Of a stretch of DNA of 5,922 nt, positions 1-5,922 are shown piece by piece. A model generated the notes under the pieces. The model searched no databases. It was not told the origin of the DNA and saw only the letters and a program-made list of their open reading frames with translations. The first letter of the stretch is position 1. The number at the start of each line of letters is the position of its first letter. Origin of the DNA: Bacteroidaceae bacterium (lineage in GTDB: Bacteria > Bacteroidota > Bacteroidia > Bacteroidales > Bacteroidaceae); contig JAFZUB010000185.1 of NCBI GenBank assembly GCA_017618515.1, positions 1 through 5,922 of the forward strand. The letters run 5' to 3'. Both the position numbers and the translations under genes were made by a program.

Positions 1-1265
1 GTCTTGTTGGTCTCGTTGATGGCCTCCTGAATCTTGCCCTCCTGGGCAGCCTTGAGGAAACCGCCTTCCTCCTCTACACTGAGGAAGAGCTTCCAGGCCT
101 GCTCGGCCAGAGCGTCGGTCAGGTGCTCGAGGAAATAGCTACCACCAGCCACGTCCACAATCTTGTTAAAGTGGCACTCCTCCTTCAGCAGCAGCTGCTG
201 GTTGCGGGCGATACGCTCGGCAAAGTCGGTAGGCACCTCAAAGGTCTCGTCAAACGGAGTAACCACGATGCTCTCCACTCCAGCCAGGGCGGCAGACATG
301 GTCTCCGTCTGGGTGCGCAGCATATTCACATAGCTGTCGAAGAGGGTGAGGTTGTAGGTCGTAGTGGTGGCACATACGTGCATCTTGGCCGCCTCCTTGC
401 AATCGGTATACTGGCTCACAATCTGAGCCCAGAGCATACGGGCGGCACGGAACTTGGCTATCTCCATGAAGTACACGCCGTTGATGCCGAGGTTGAACTT
501 AATGTTCTTGGCAGCCTCGCAGGCATCCACGCCAGCGTCCACCAGCAACTGCAAGTACTCGTTGCCCCAAGCCAGGGCGTAGCCGAGCTCCTGATAGCTG
601 AAGGCACCGCTGTTGGTCAGGCTGAGGGCGTTCACGCCCACGGCGCGGAAGTTGGGATAGTCCTTCAGAGCCTCCACAGCCTCCTTGGCGTCAGCCACGA
701 GGGCGGTGAGGTCCTTACCCTTGGTGAGAATCTTCTCAATCGGGTCAAAGTTGATAGAACCCTGAATCTTGGCCTTGTCGTAGCCCTTCTTGTCGAAGTA
801 GGCGGCCAGAATCTTAGCCAGTTCCACGGTGTGGCGCTGGCAGGTGCGGAAGTTGAGCTCCACGCAGTCAGCATAGATGCCATCGAGCAGAGTCTCAATG
901 TAGTCGGCGCTCACCTTCTCGCCCGGGATGCAGAATCCCAGCGAGTCGATGCCCTTGTTGAGAATATCCAAAGCCTTGGCCTGAGCCTCCTTCGGACAGT
1001 CGCACTCAATGTTCTGGCGTACAAACCAAGTGTTCTCGTCGGCCTTGTTGCCGCGTACATAGGGGAACTCGCCGGGCAGAGCGTTCATCGTGGGGAGGTC
1101 TTTCACATCCTCCTGCTGATAGAACGGCTGCACGCTGAATCCCTCGTTGGTGCGCCAAACCATTTTCTTGTTGAAATCGGCGCCCTTCAGGTCCACTTGG
1201 ATCTTATCAATCCACTCCTGTTTGCTAACGGGCGCGAAATCAGAAAAAAGCTTTTTGTTTTCCAT
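1..1265 (-). CDS. mutA: Methylmalonyl-CoA mutase small (beta) subunit MutA, 3' end cut by window edge
   Basis: This is the non-catalytic partner of MutB in the cytoplasmic B12-dependent mutase that interconverts succinyl-CoA and (R)-methylmalonyl-CoA, a step of propionate formation in Bacteroidota. The first 421 codons are present, starting MENKKLFSDF at 1265; the family runs to roughly 600-640 residues, so the C-terminal cobalamin-binding-like domain lies off the left edge. Visible family hallmarks of the TIM-barrel domain are EIAKFRAARMLW (residues 268-279), NMLRTQTE (314-321), RIARNQQLLLKEE, and GGSYFLEHLT from 374. Where catalytic subunits carry YHMQEAGA with the active-site His, this protein reads LSLTNSGA (214-221), which argues for the small subunit rather than MutB. 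mutB would be expected just downstream, outside the window (inference). The ATG is preceded by an A/T-rich leader without a Shine-Dalgarno sequence, normal for this phylum. No frameshift is seen. Identification is confident; subunit assignment is slightly less so. Confidence 0.93.
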   Translation of the reverse strand, partial: MENKKLFSDFAPVSKQEWIDKIQVDLKGADFNKKMVWRTNEGFSVQPFYQQEDVKDLPTMNALPGEFPYVRGNKADENTWFVRQNIECDCPKEAQAKALDILNKGIDSLGFCIPGEKVSADYIETLLDGIYADCVELNFRTCQRHTVELAKILAAYFDKKGYDKAKIQGSINFDPIEKILTKGKDLTALVADAKEAVEALKDYPNFRAVGVNALSLTNSGAFSYQELGYALAWGNEYLQLLVDAGVDACEAAKNIKFNLGINGVYFMEIAKFRAARMLWAQIVSQYTDCKEAAKMHVCATTTTYNLTLFDSYVNMLRTQTETMSAALAGVESIVVTPFDETFEVPTDFAERIARNQQLLLKEECHFNKIVDVAGGSYFLEHLTDALAEQAWKLFLSVEEEGGFLKAAQEGKIQEAINETNK

Positions 1266-1315
1266 TACGATATTGTTGTTGTTAGTAAATAAAATTAGTT
1301 GCCATTATTGCGACG

Positions 1316-1347
1316 CGAATTTAATCATTTTTTTCTTCCCTACCATA
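1316..1347 (-). promoter_or_regulatory. Possible mutA promoter (imperfect Bacteroidota -33/-7)
   Basis: On the minus strand, TATG (1347-1344) is followed by a 20-nt gap and TAAATTCG (1323-1316). Each box is one base off the Bacteroidota consensus (TTTG at -33, TAnnTTTG at -7), and the spacing fits. It would give a leader of roughly 45 nt before the mutA ATG at 1265. A second one-mismatch box, TAATTTTA (1297-1290), has no upstream partner. The call rests only on motif and position. The 148-bp gap shows no sign of a cobalamin riboswitch and is probably too short for one beside two promoters. Confidence 0.3.
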
Positions 1348-1361
1348 TTTATATATATAAA
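1348..1361. repeat. 14-bp perfect AT palindrome in the divergent intergenic region
   Basis: TTTATATATATAAA reads identically on both strands and sits between the two divergent promoter candidates, about 25 bp upstream of each -7 box. It may be a regulator site or an easily melted AT-rich element, but such simple TA repeats are frequent by chance in AT-rich spacers. Confidence 0.35.
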
Positions 1362-1386
1362 AAGCGAATATTTTCTCAAAATGTCC

Positions 1387-1394
1387 TAACTTTG
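1387..1394 (+). promoter_or_regulatory. Bacteroidota -7 box upstream of the MG2/plug-like gene
   Basis: TAACTTTG matches the Bacteroidota -7 consensus TAnnTTTG exactly. It lies 19 bp upstream of the ATG at 1414, so transcription would start near 1399-1402 and leave a leader of only about 12-15 nt. I see no good -33 TTTG at the usual spacing (around 1363-1367 reads AAGCGAA). No Shine-Dalgarno sequence is present in the A-rich stretch before the ATG. Confidence 0.6.
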
Positions 1395-1413
1395 TAGTTC
1401 AAAAGATAATGCT

Positions 1414-4050
1414 ATGAAACGACTCTCTCTCCTCTGCCTTATCACTCTGGCTCTGCTTTTCGCGCCTTCCGCCAAGGCCGCCAGCTTCACCGATGCCCCC
1501 ACCGACAGCGCCGCGCTCAAGCGCATGGTGCAGTTCGCGTCCAATATGCTTACCTACAACAGCAACTTCACACAGGAGAAAGTCTATCTGCACCTCGACA
1601 ACAACGGCTACATCGCCGGCGAGCGTCTGTGGTTCAAGGCCTACGTCTTCAAGGCCGCCAGCCTCCTGCCCACCGATATGAGCAAGGTGCTCTATGTCGA
1701 GCTGCTCAACCCCGACGGCGAGCTGATGGAGCGCAAGACGCTGCGCGTCAACAACGGCCGCACCTACGGCGACTTCGAGCTTGACCCCATGCTCTGCCAC
1801 GCTGGCTACTACCAGCTGCGTGCCTACACCCGCGCCATGCTCAACTGGGACGACGCCTATCTCTACAGCCGCGTCTTTCCCATCTTCTACCAGCCCGAGG
1901 ACTCCGTCAACTTCACGGGCCTCACCATGCCCTACCACGAGTATGCCCAAGGCAAGCGCGTCACCAGCCGTCATGCCCCCGAGCCAGTCCTGGAAAAGAC
2001 CACCCAGAAGGGCAGCAACCTACTCCTCACCTTCTACCCCGAGGGCGGCAACATCACCAAGGGAGTCCCTGCCCGCATAGCCTATAAACTCACCGACCGC
2101 GACGGCCTCCCCCTCGACGGCGAGCTAACCATCTGCTCCGCCGATGGCAAGGAGATGATGAAGTCCTCCGTTCTCCACGATGGAATGGGCGTCTTTTCTA
2201 TGCCCGAGCAATGGGACGGAGCTTATGTCCTCGCCAATGTGGAGGGCTGCGACCTGGAGCGTTTCGCCCTTCCCGAGGCGCGTAGCGAGGGCAGCGATAT
2301 GCAGGTCACCTCCAGCCGACAAAACGGCCTCGATATCACCCTGCGCTCCTCCGACGGCATGGTCGGCCGTATGCTTGGCCTCAGTGTCACCTGCCGCGGC
2401 GCGCTGCTATACTTTAATACGGTAGTCGTTGAGAAGGAAAAGACTGTCAATATCCCCTACGACAAACTGCGCGATGGAATTGCCCAAATCACTCTCTTCA
2501 CCGACCAGGGCGAGGTGCTCAGCGAGAGGCTCGCATGGGTGGAGCCCCACAAGGCTGCGCCGCAGATGACCATACGTCAGAATCAGGAAGTCTATCATCC
2601 CTTCCAGCCCGTGGTGCTCGACATCGACCTTGCCGATAGCGAGGGCCAGCCGTTGCAGGCCGACTTCTCCCTCGCCGTGACCGATGCCGCCACCGAGGTG
2701 GCCCCGCCCTCGCATGGCATAGCAGTCAATATGCTGCTTGCCTCCGAGCTGAAGGGCTACATCCATAATCCCGACTATTATTTTGAGTCCGACGACGACG
2801 CCCACCGTCAGGCCCTCGACCTGCTGATGATGGTGCAGGGATGGCGCAGATACCGCTGGCAGGAGATGAGCGGCGTGGAGCCCTTCGTGCTCAAGCAGCC
2901 CTGCGAGGAAGGTCTCACCCTCATCGGCAATCTCTCCGCCACCCGTGCAGCAGGCAAGAACCTCGCCCGCGATGGCAGCCTCGACATCAATTTCCTGATG
3001 CAGACCATCAACGGCACCAAGATGTTTGACATCCCCACCGACAGCACCGGCTACTTTGCCGTGCAGCTGCCCAACTTCTACGGCGACGCCCCCAGCGTCA
3101 TGACCGTCACCAACAGCAAGGACAAGCGTGTGTACACCGACTTCATCCTTAATCGCAATTTCTCGCCCACCCCCAAGCCCTATGAGCCATTGCAACTCGC
3201 GCCCGCTTCCACTATCCTCGATACTCGCACAGCCGCACTAACACGCGATGCCGACACCTTCGAGTGGAACGACACCATCCCCGACTATGTCTCGCGCATC
3301 ATCCAACTGGGCGAGGTGAAGATCACTGGCAGGCGCACCCTCGGCTACCATCCCGGCGCACGCTTCACATGGATGGGCGGAGAGGACGCCACCAAGGGTA
3401 GCGCAGCCTGCTTCTACAACCTGCACGACGAACTCGACAACTTTCTCGACGAAGGCAACGGCGTGCCCTACATCTGGGACTGGCTCATGGTGCGCAACCC
3501 CCTCTTCTACTACGACATCCACAGCGGCGAGATGTGGTACAGAGGCAAGCGTGTCGTAGTCGTAGTGGACAACAACTATCCTCAAGCCTTCCTCCTCGCC
3601 GATCTGCCTGACGGCGAATGGGATGTCAACATGAGCGGCTACTTTATGAATCGCTTCAAGTGGCTCTCCATCGTGGAGGACGAGGCTGCCGCCACCAAGA
3701 TAGTGCATCAGGCCTTCAACAATCCGGGTGCTCTCACGCCAGCCGCATACGTCGCCTTCTTCCTCTACACCGACCCAGAGCTCAATCTTCCCAACGACTA
3801 TCGTCGCGGCACGCGCTGGATCAATCTCCACGGCTACTCCCTCTGCACCGATTTCTACAGCCCCGACTATCGCCAGCACGACATCCCCACGGCCACCGAC
3901 CACCGCCGCACCCTCTATTGGAACCCCTCCCTCGTCACCGACACCGAGGGCAAGGCCCATGTCATCTTCTACAGCGGCTCGCGACCCGATGAGCGACTCC
4001 TCATCAACGCCCAAGGCATTGCCGTGAATGGACAAATGGTTAATAATTGA
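1414..4050 (+). CDS. Exported MG2-like protein with TonB-plug-like C-terminal region, no beta-barrel
   Basis: Complete 878-aa protein; the start is fixed by a classic signal peptide (residues 1-22, cleavage after AKA). No lipobox Cys follows, so it is likely periplasmic or outer-membrane associated. Domains read from motifs: an MG2-like macroglobulin domain (about 52-155; QEKVYLHLDNNGYIAGERLW and GYYQLRAYTRAMLNW); a second beta domain opening TFYPEGGN (206-213); a third with FSLAVTDA (417-424), GYIHNPDYYF (448-457) and QGWRRYRW (475-482); a carboxypeptidase-regulatory-like beta domain (about 500-585); then LGEVKITGRR (632-641), resembling the junction into a TonB-receptor plug. The plug-like segment has VVVVVDNN (714-721) where plugs carry a beta-strand and Asp/Gly turn. 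The C-terminus has GYSLCTDFYSPDY (807-819) and TLYWNP (833-838), the usual ending of this family. No barrel follows. Function is unknown; a role in envelope transport or surface assembly is inference. It is divergent from mutA. Confidence 0.85.
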   Translation: MKRLSLLCLITLALLFAPSAKAASFTDAPTDSAALKRMVQFASNMLTYNSNFTQEKVYLHLDNNGYIAGERLWFKAYVFKAASLLPTDMSKVLYVELLNPDGELMERKTLRVNNGRTYGDFELDPMLCHAGYYQLRAYTRAMLNWDDAYLYSRVFPIFYQPEDSVNFTGLTMPYHEYAQGKRVTSRHAPEPVLEKTTQKGSNLLLTFYPEGGNITKGVPARIAYKLTDRDGLPLDGELTICSADGKEMMKSSVLHDGMGVFSMPEQWDGAYVLANVEGCDLERFALPEARSEGSDMQVTSSRQNGLDITLRSSDGMVGRMLGLSVTCRGALLYFNTVVVEKEKTVNIPYDKLRDGIAQITLFTDQGEVLSERLAWVEPHKAAPQMTIRQNQEVYHPFQPVVLDIDLADSEGQPLQADFSLAVTDAATEVAPPSHGIAVNMLLASELKGYIHNPDYYFESDDDAHRQALDLLMMVQGWRRYRWQEMSGVEPFVLKQPCEEGLTLIGNLSATRAAGKNLARDGSLDINFLMQTINGTKMFDIPTDSTGYFAVQLPNFYGDAPSVMTVTNSKDKRVYTDFILNRNFSPTPKPYEPLQLAPASTILDTRTAALTRDADTFEWNDTIPDYVSRIIQLGEVKITGRRTLGYHPGARFTWMGGEDATKGSAACFYNLHDELDNFLDEGNGVPYIWDWLMVRNPLFYYDIHSGEMWYRGKRVVVVVDNNYPQAFLLADLPDGEWDVNMSGYFMNRFKWLSIVEDEAAATKIVHQAFNNPGALTPAAYVAFFLYTDPELNLPNDYRRGTRWINLHGYSLCTDFYSPDYRQHDIPTATDHRRTLYWNPSLVTDTEGKAHVIFYSGSRPDERLLINAQGIAVNGQMVNN

Positions 4051-4060
4051 AAATTGAGTA

Positions 4061-4094
4061 TTTAACAATTGTCAAATATTTATTCCTTTTTTTT
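4061..4094 (+). terminator. Weak candidate terminator after the MG2/plug-like gene
   Basis: A 16-nt near-palindrome (TTTAACAATTGTCAAA, 4061-4076, one mismatched pair) starts 10 bp after the stop codon. An 8-T run follows at 4087-4094. The stem is AT-rich, has almost no loop, and is separated from the T-run by 10 bases, so it is a poor intrinsic terminator. It may equally be an operator-like site or chance. Termination here is expected because a new promoter follows. Confidence 0.25.
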
Positions 4095-4127
4095 CCCCTT
4101 TCTGTAAAAAACTGGGCAGGAAGGGAG

Positions 4128-4148
4128 AATATTTTGTAGAAATATTTT
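4128..4148. repeat. Spaced direct repeat AATATTTT overlapping the promoter
   Basis: AATATTTT occurs at 4128-4135 and again at 4141-4148, a 13-bp period. The second copy's last T is the first base of the -7 box. The spacing is a little more than one helical turn, so a regulator could bind both copies, but AT-rich promoter DNA produces such repeats easily. Confidence 0.35.
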
Positions 4149-4155
4149 ACCTTTG
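4148..4155 (+). promoter_or_regulatory. Bacteroidota -7 box upstream of the Calx-beta/Ig-like gene
   Basis: TACCTTTG is an exact match to TAnnTTTG. Transcription would begin near 4160, giving a leader of about 40 nt that is very A-rich just before the ATG at 4199, as usual for Bacteroidota genes initiating without a Shine-Dalgarno sequence. A TTTG at 4133-4136 is only 11 bp upstream, too close for a canonical -33 element, and the expected place (about 4124-4128) reads GGAGA. This box suggests the downstream gene is transcribed on its own rather than by read-through. Confidence 0.65.
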
Positions 4156-4198
4156 CACAACAATTCCCTAATAAAGCAGAAATAAAATACACAAACAA

Positions 4199-5922
4199 AT
4201 GAATACATCCAACATCCTCAAGAGTAGAGTTCTCGCAGTGTTGCTGACCATCGTGGCACTGGCAGTGGGACACAGTGCATGGGCGCAGACCTTCACCATC
4301 GAAGCGTCGCACAACAACAGCACCAACAAGACCACGTTCACCATCACCCGTAGCGGCAGCAGCCTGCCACAGCAGACCATCAACTACCGCACGGTGAACC
4401 TCTCGGCCTATGCGGGACAGCACTACACCGCAGTGAAGGACACTTACACCTTCCCCGCCAACGAGACTACCAAGACGGTTGAGGTGAGCGAAAGCACTCC
4501 TGGCACCGATGCCTACAAGTATCAGAACAGCACCACCCGCAGCTATCGCTTCGAGGTGCTCGATGTCAACGGCTTCGAGTTGAAACACTATGACCGCACC
4601 TACGACATCGGCATCCAGTTCAGCAACTCCAAGGTGAGCCAGAGCGTCAGCAACCTGGTCACTTTCAGCGGAAGCAGTTTCTCAAGCGGCATGAGCAGCA
4701 GCAAATACCTTGATGTCAGCTTCACACCGCCTACAAGTTATGTGGAGGCCAATAATAACAACAGCCTCGAAGGCTACGTCCTTATCGACGACAGCTACGA
4801 CTACGCTAATAAACCCGCTGTGGTGAGTACCAGTACCCTTATCAACAGCACCAATGCCTCTGCCAGCTACCTGAAAGCCTTAGGTTACAAGATTTACGCC
4901 ACCGTCTGCTTCACCGAGAAAGAACGCGACGACGGCTACCAATACGTTCAGATCGTTGCCGGTACCTCCAGCCACGCCTACGATGGTGCCGATGGCAATG
5001 GAAAGATTGACAACGGCCCCACCAACTCCGTTTACAAGGCATGCTTCGAGCTTTCCAACAACACCAACGCCACAGGCAAGGCCTACTTCCCCCACCGTGG
5101 CACCGGTACCGATGAGTTCAGCATCTCAACCGGCAAGCTTTGGCAACAGAAATACCAGAGCGACAGTTACGATGGTAGCGGCTCGGTAATCCTCGATCCC
5201 GATGTCGCGAACATCACCACTCGTTTCGATGCCGCCGGCGACAACGACGACACTTGGGGCTACAAGGACTTCTTCGTCCGCATGGCTCTCTGCGACGCTA
5301 CCAAGCCGACGCTGCTCAACAACAGCACCAGCGGCATCACCGTATCTGGTGGACCTTACATCAAGGGCAACACTTTCTACATCAGCGTGCCGTTTAGCGA
5401 GATTGTGCATATCTCGGGAGCTTCCAAGCAGCTCGAAACCTCTTGGGGTCCTGTCACCTACGAGTCGGGCGACTACACCAATGTCATCACCTACAAGGGT
5501 ACCATCACTGCCGATGCAGGCACCGTATTGAAGATTACCAAAATCAACAACAGTCTCTTCAACGACCTGACCAGCAATTACTACCAAGGCAGCGACAACA
5601 GTTTCAACAAGACCTTCAGCGGTGTCACCTGCTCCGCCACCTATACCCTCACCCCCACCAACACTTCCTTCACGGGCTTAGAGAGCGAGTATGTGGTTAG
5701 CGACGCCGACATCGAGCCGCACCCCACGGTCTATTTCTATAAAGGTGTAGTAAATACCAGCAACCGCGTGACCCTTGCCGAGACCACCAACTACACCCTC
5801 GCGTGGGCCGACAATACCGCAGCAGGCAACGGCAGCGTCACCGCCACCGGCACAGGCAGCTACACCGGTTCCGCCAGCTCTACCTTCCCCATACGCTGGG
5901 CTACCTACACCGTACGCTTCCA
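4199..5922 (+). CDS. Exported modular surface protein with Calx-beta and bacterial Ig-like domains, 3' end cut by window edge
   Basis: The frame stays open for 574 codons to the window end, so the true length and any C-terminal anchor or sorting signal are unknown. The ATG at 4199 begins a clear signal peptide (residues 1-29, cleavage at AWA/Q). Next comes a Calx-beta-like domain (about 30-98): FTITRSG, INYRTVNLSAYAGQHYTA and YTFPANETTKTVEV match the family pattern. Residues about 100-364 are Ser/Thr/Asn-rich and unassigned; they include DGADGNGKID (262-271), which resembles an acidic calcium loop. Residues about 366-470 look like a bacterial Ig-like (SwmB-type) domain: DATKPT, GGPYIKGNTFYISVPFSE, then VTYESGDYTNVITYKG. 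Residues about 480-565 end in NYTLAWADNTAAGNGSV and GTGSYTGSASSTFPI, the common NYTG-type Ig-like repeat. The architecture suggests a secreted or cell-surface adhesin-like protein, but ligand and role are not determinable here. Fusion to an enzyme or LRR domain beyond the edge is possible. Confidence 0.85.
   Translation, partial: MNTSNILKSRVLAVLLTIVALAVGHSAWAQTFTIEASHNNSTNKTTFTITRSGSSLPQQTINYRTVNLSAYAGQHYTAVKDTYTFPANETTKTVEVSESTPGTDAYKYQNSTTRSYRFEVLDVNGFELKHYDRTYDIGIQFSNSKVSQSVSNLVTFSGSSFSSGMSSSKYLDVSFTPPTSYVEANNNNSLEGYVLIDDSYDYANKPAVVSTSTLINSTNASASYLKALGYKIYATVCFTEKERDDGYQYVQIVAGTSSHAYDGADGNGKIDNGPTNSVYKACFELSNNTNATGKAYFPHRGTGTDEFSISTGKLWQQKYQSDSYDGSGSVILDPDVANITTRFDAAGDNDDTWGYKDFFVRMALCDATKPTLLNNSTSGITVSGGPYIKGNTFYISVPFSEIVHISGASKQLETSWGPVTYESGDYTNVITYKGTITADAGTVLKITKINNSLFNDLTSNYYQGSDNSFNKTFSGVTCSATYTLTPTNTSFTGLESEYVVSDADIEPHPTVYFYKGVVNTSNRVTLAETTNYTLAWADNTAAGNGSVTATGTGSYTGSASSTFPIRWATYTVRF

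Noticed and set aside
123..1292. 389-codon open frame on the plus strand opposite mutA
   Set aside because: It is antisense to a clearly recognisable mutA reading frame. Its composition (Leu/Val/His-rich, no motif) is typical of the shadow of a GC-rich gene.
1147..1389. 80-codon plus-strand open frame ending in the divergent spacer
   Set aside because: Its first half is antisense to mutA, its end is translated AT-rich non-coding DNA, and no initiation signal is seen.
1266..1413. Cobalamin riboswitch upstream of mutA
   Set aside because: Such riboswitches need close to 200 nt with a conserved B12 box. The spacer is 148 bp, AT-rich, and shows no such box.
3238..4068. 276-codon open frame on the minus strand opposite the MG2/plug-like gene; also 2407-3195 and 1399-1974
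   Set aside because: All are antisense to a coherent protein with a signal peptide and family motifs, and they are Gly/Val/Glu/His-rich with no domain signal.
4040..4588. 182-codon minus-strand open frame covering the second intergenic region
   Set aside because: It runs antisense through the promoter and the signal-peptide region of the surface protein, has no recognisable motif, and its tail is translated AT-rich spacer.
5126..5587. 153-codon minus-strand open frame, and plus-strand frames at 4956-5189, 5202-5531 and 5443-5700
   Set aside because: They overlap the continuous 574-codon frame of the surface protein, which carries the signal peptide and domain motifs. They are out-of-frame or antisense shadows.

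Overview
The window looks like Bacteroidota chromosome, most likely order Bacteroidales (Prevotella- or Muribaculaceae-like; the sequence does not settle the genus). Four things point there: a methylmalonyl-CoA mutase small subunit of the Bacteroidota type; a large MG2/plug-like exported protein of a family typical of that phylum; two exact TAnnTTTG promoter boxes; and A-rich leaders without Shine-Dalgarno sequences. Coding DNA is fairly GC-rich, and the two intergenic regions (148 bp each) are strongly AT-rich.

Layout: (1) 1-1265, minus strand: 5' part of mutA, whose 3' end lies beyond the left edge. (2) 1266-1413: divergent promoter region between mutA and the next gene. (3) 1414-4050, plus strand: complete 878-aa exported protein with macroglobulin-like (MG2) domains, a carboxypeptidase-regulatory-like domain and a TonB-plug-like segment, but no beta-barrel. 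(4) 4051-4198: intergenic region with a weak palindrome plus T-run, then a clear Bacteroidota promoter. (5) 4199-5922, plus strand: 5' part of a large exported Ser/Thr/Asn-rich modular protein (Calx-beta, then bacterial Ig-like domains), open at the right edge.

How the genes relate: mutA belongs to central metabolism (succinyl-CoA/methylmalonyl-CoA, propionate formation) and is transcribed away from the other two. The two plus-strand genes both encode secreted or envelope proteins, but each has its own promoter box, so they are probably separate transcription units, and nothing in the sequence ties them functionally. I see no tRNA, rRNA, CRISPR array, insertion sequence or phage gene. I do not find a convincing new multi-gene system. 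The most interesting items are the barrel-less plug-like protein and the truncated modular surface protein.
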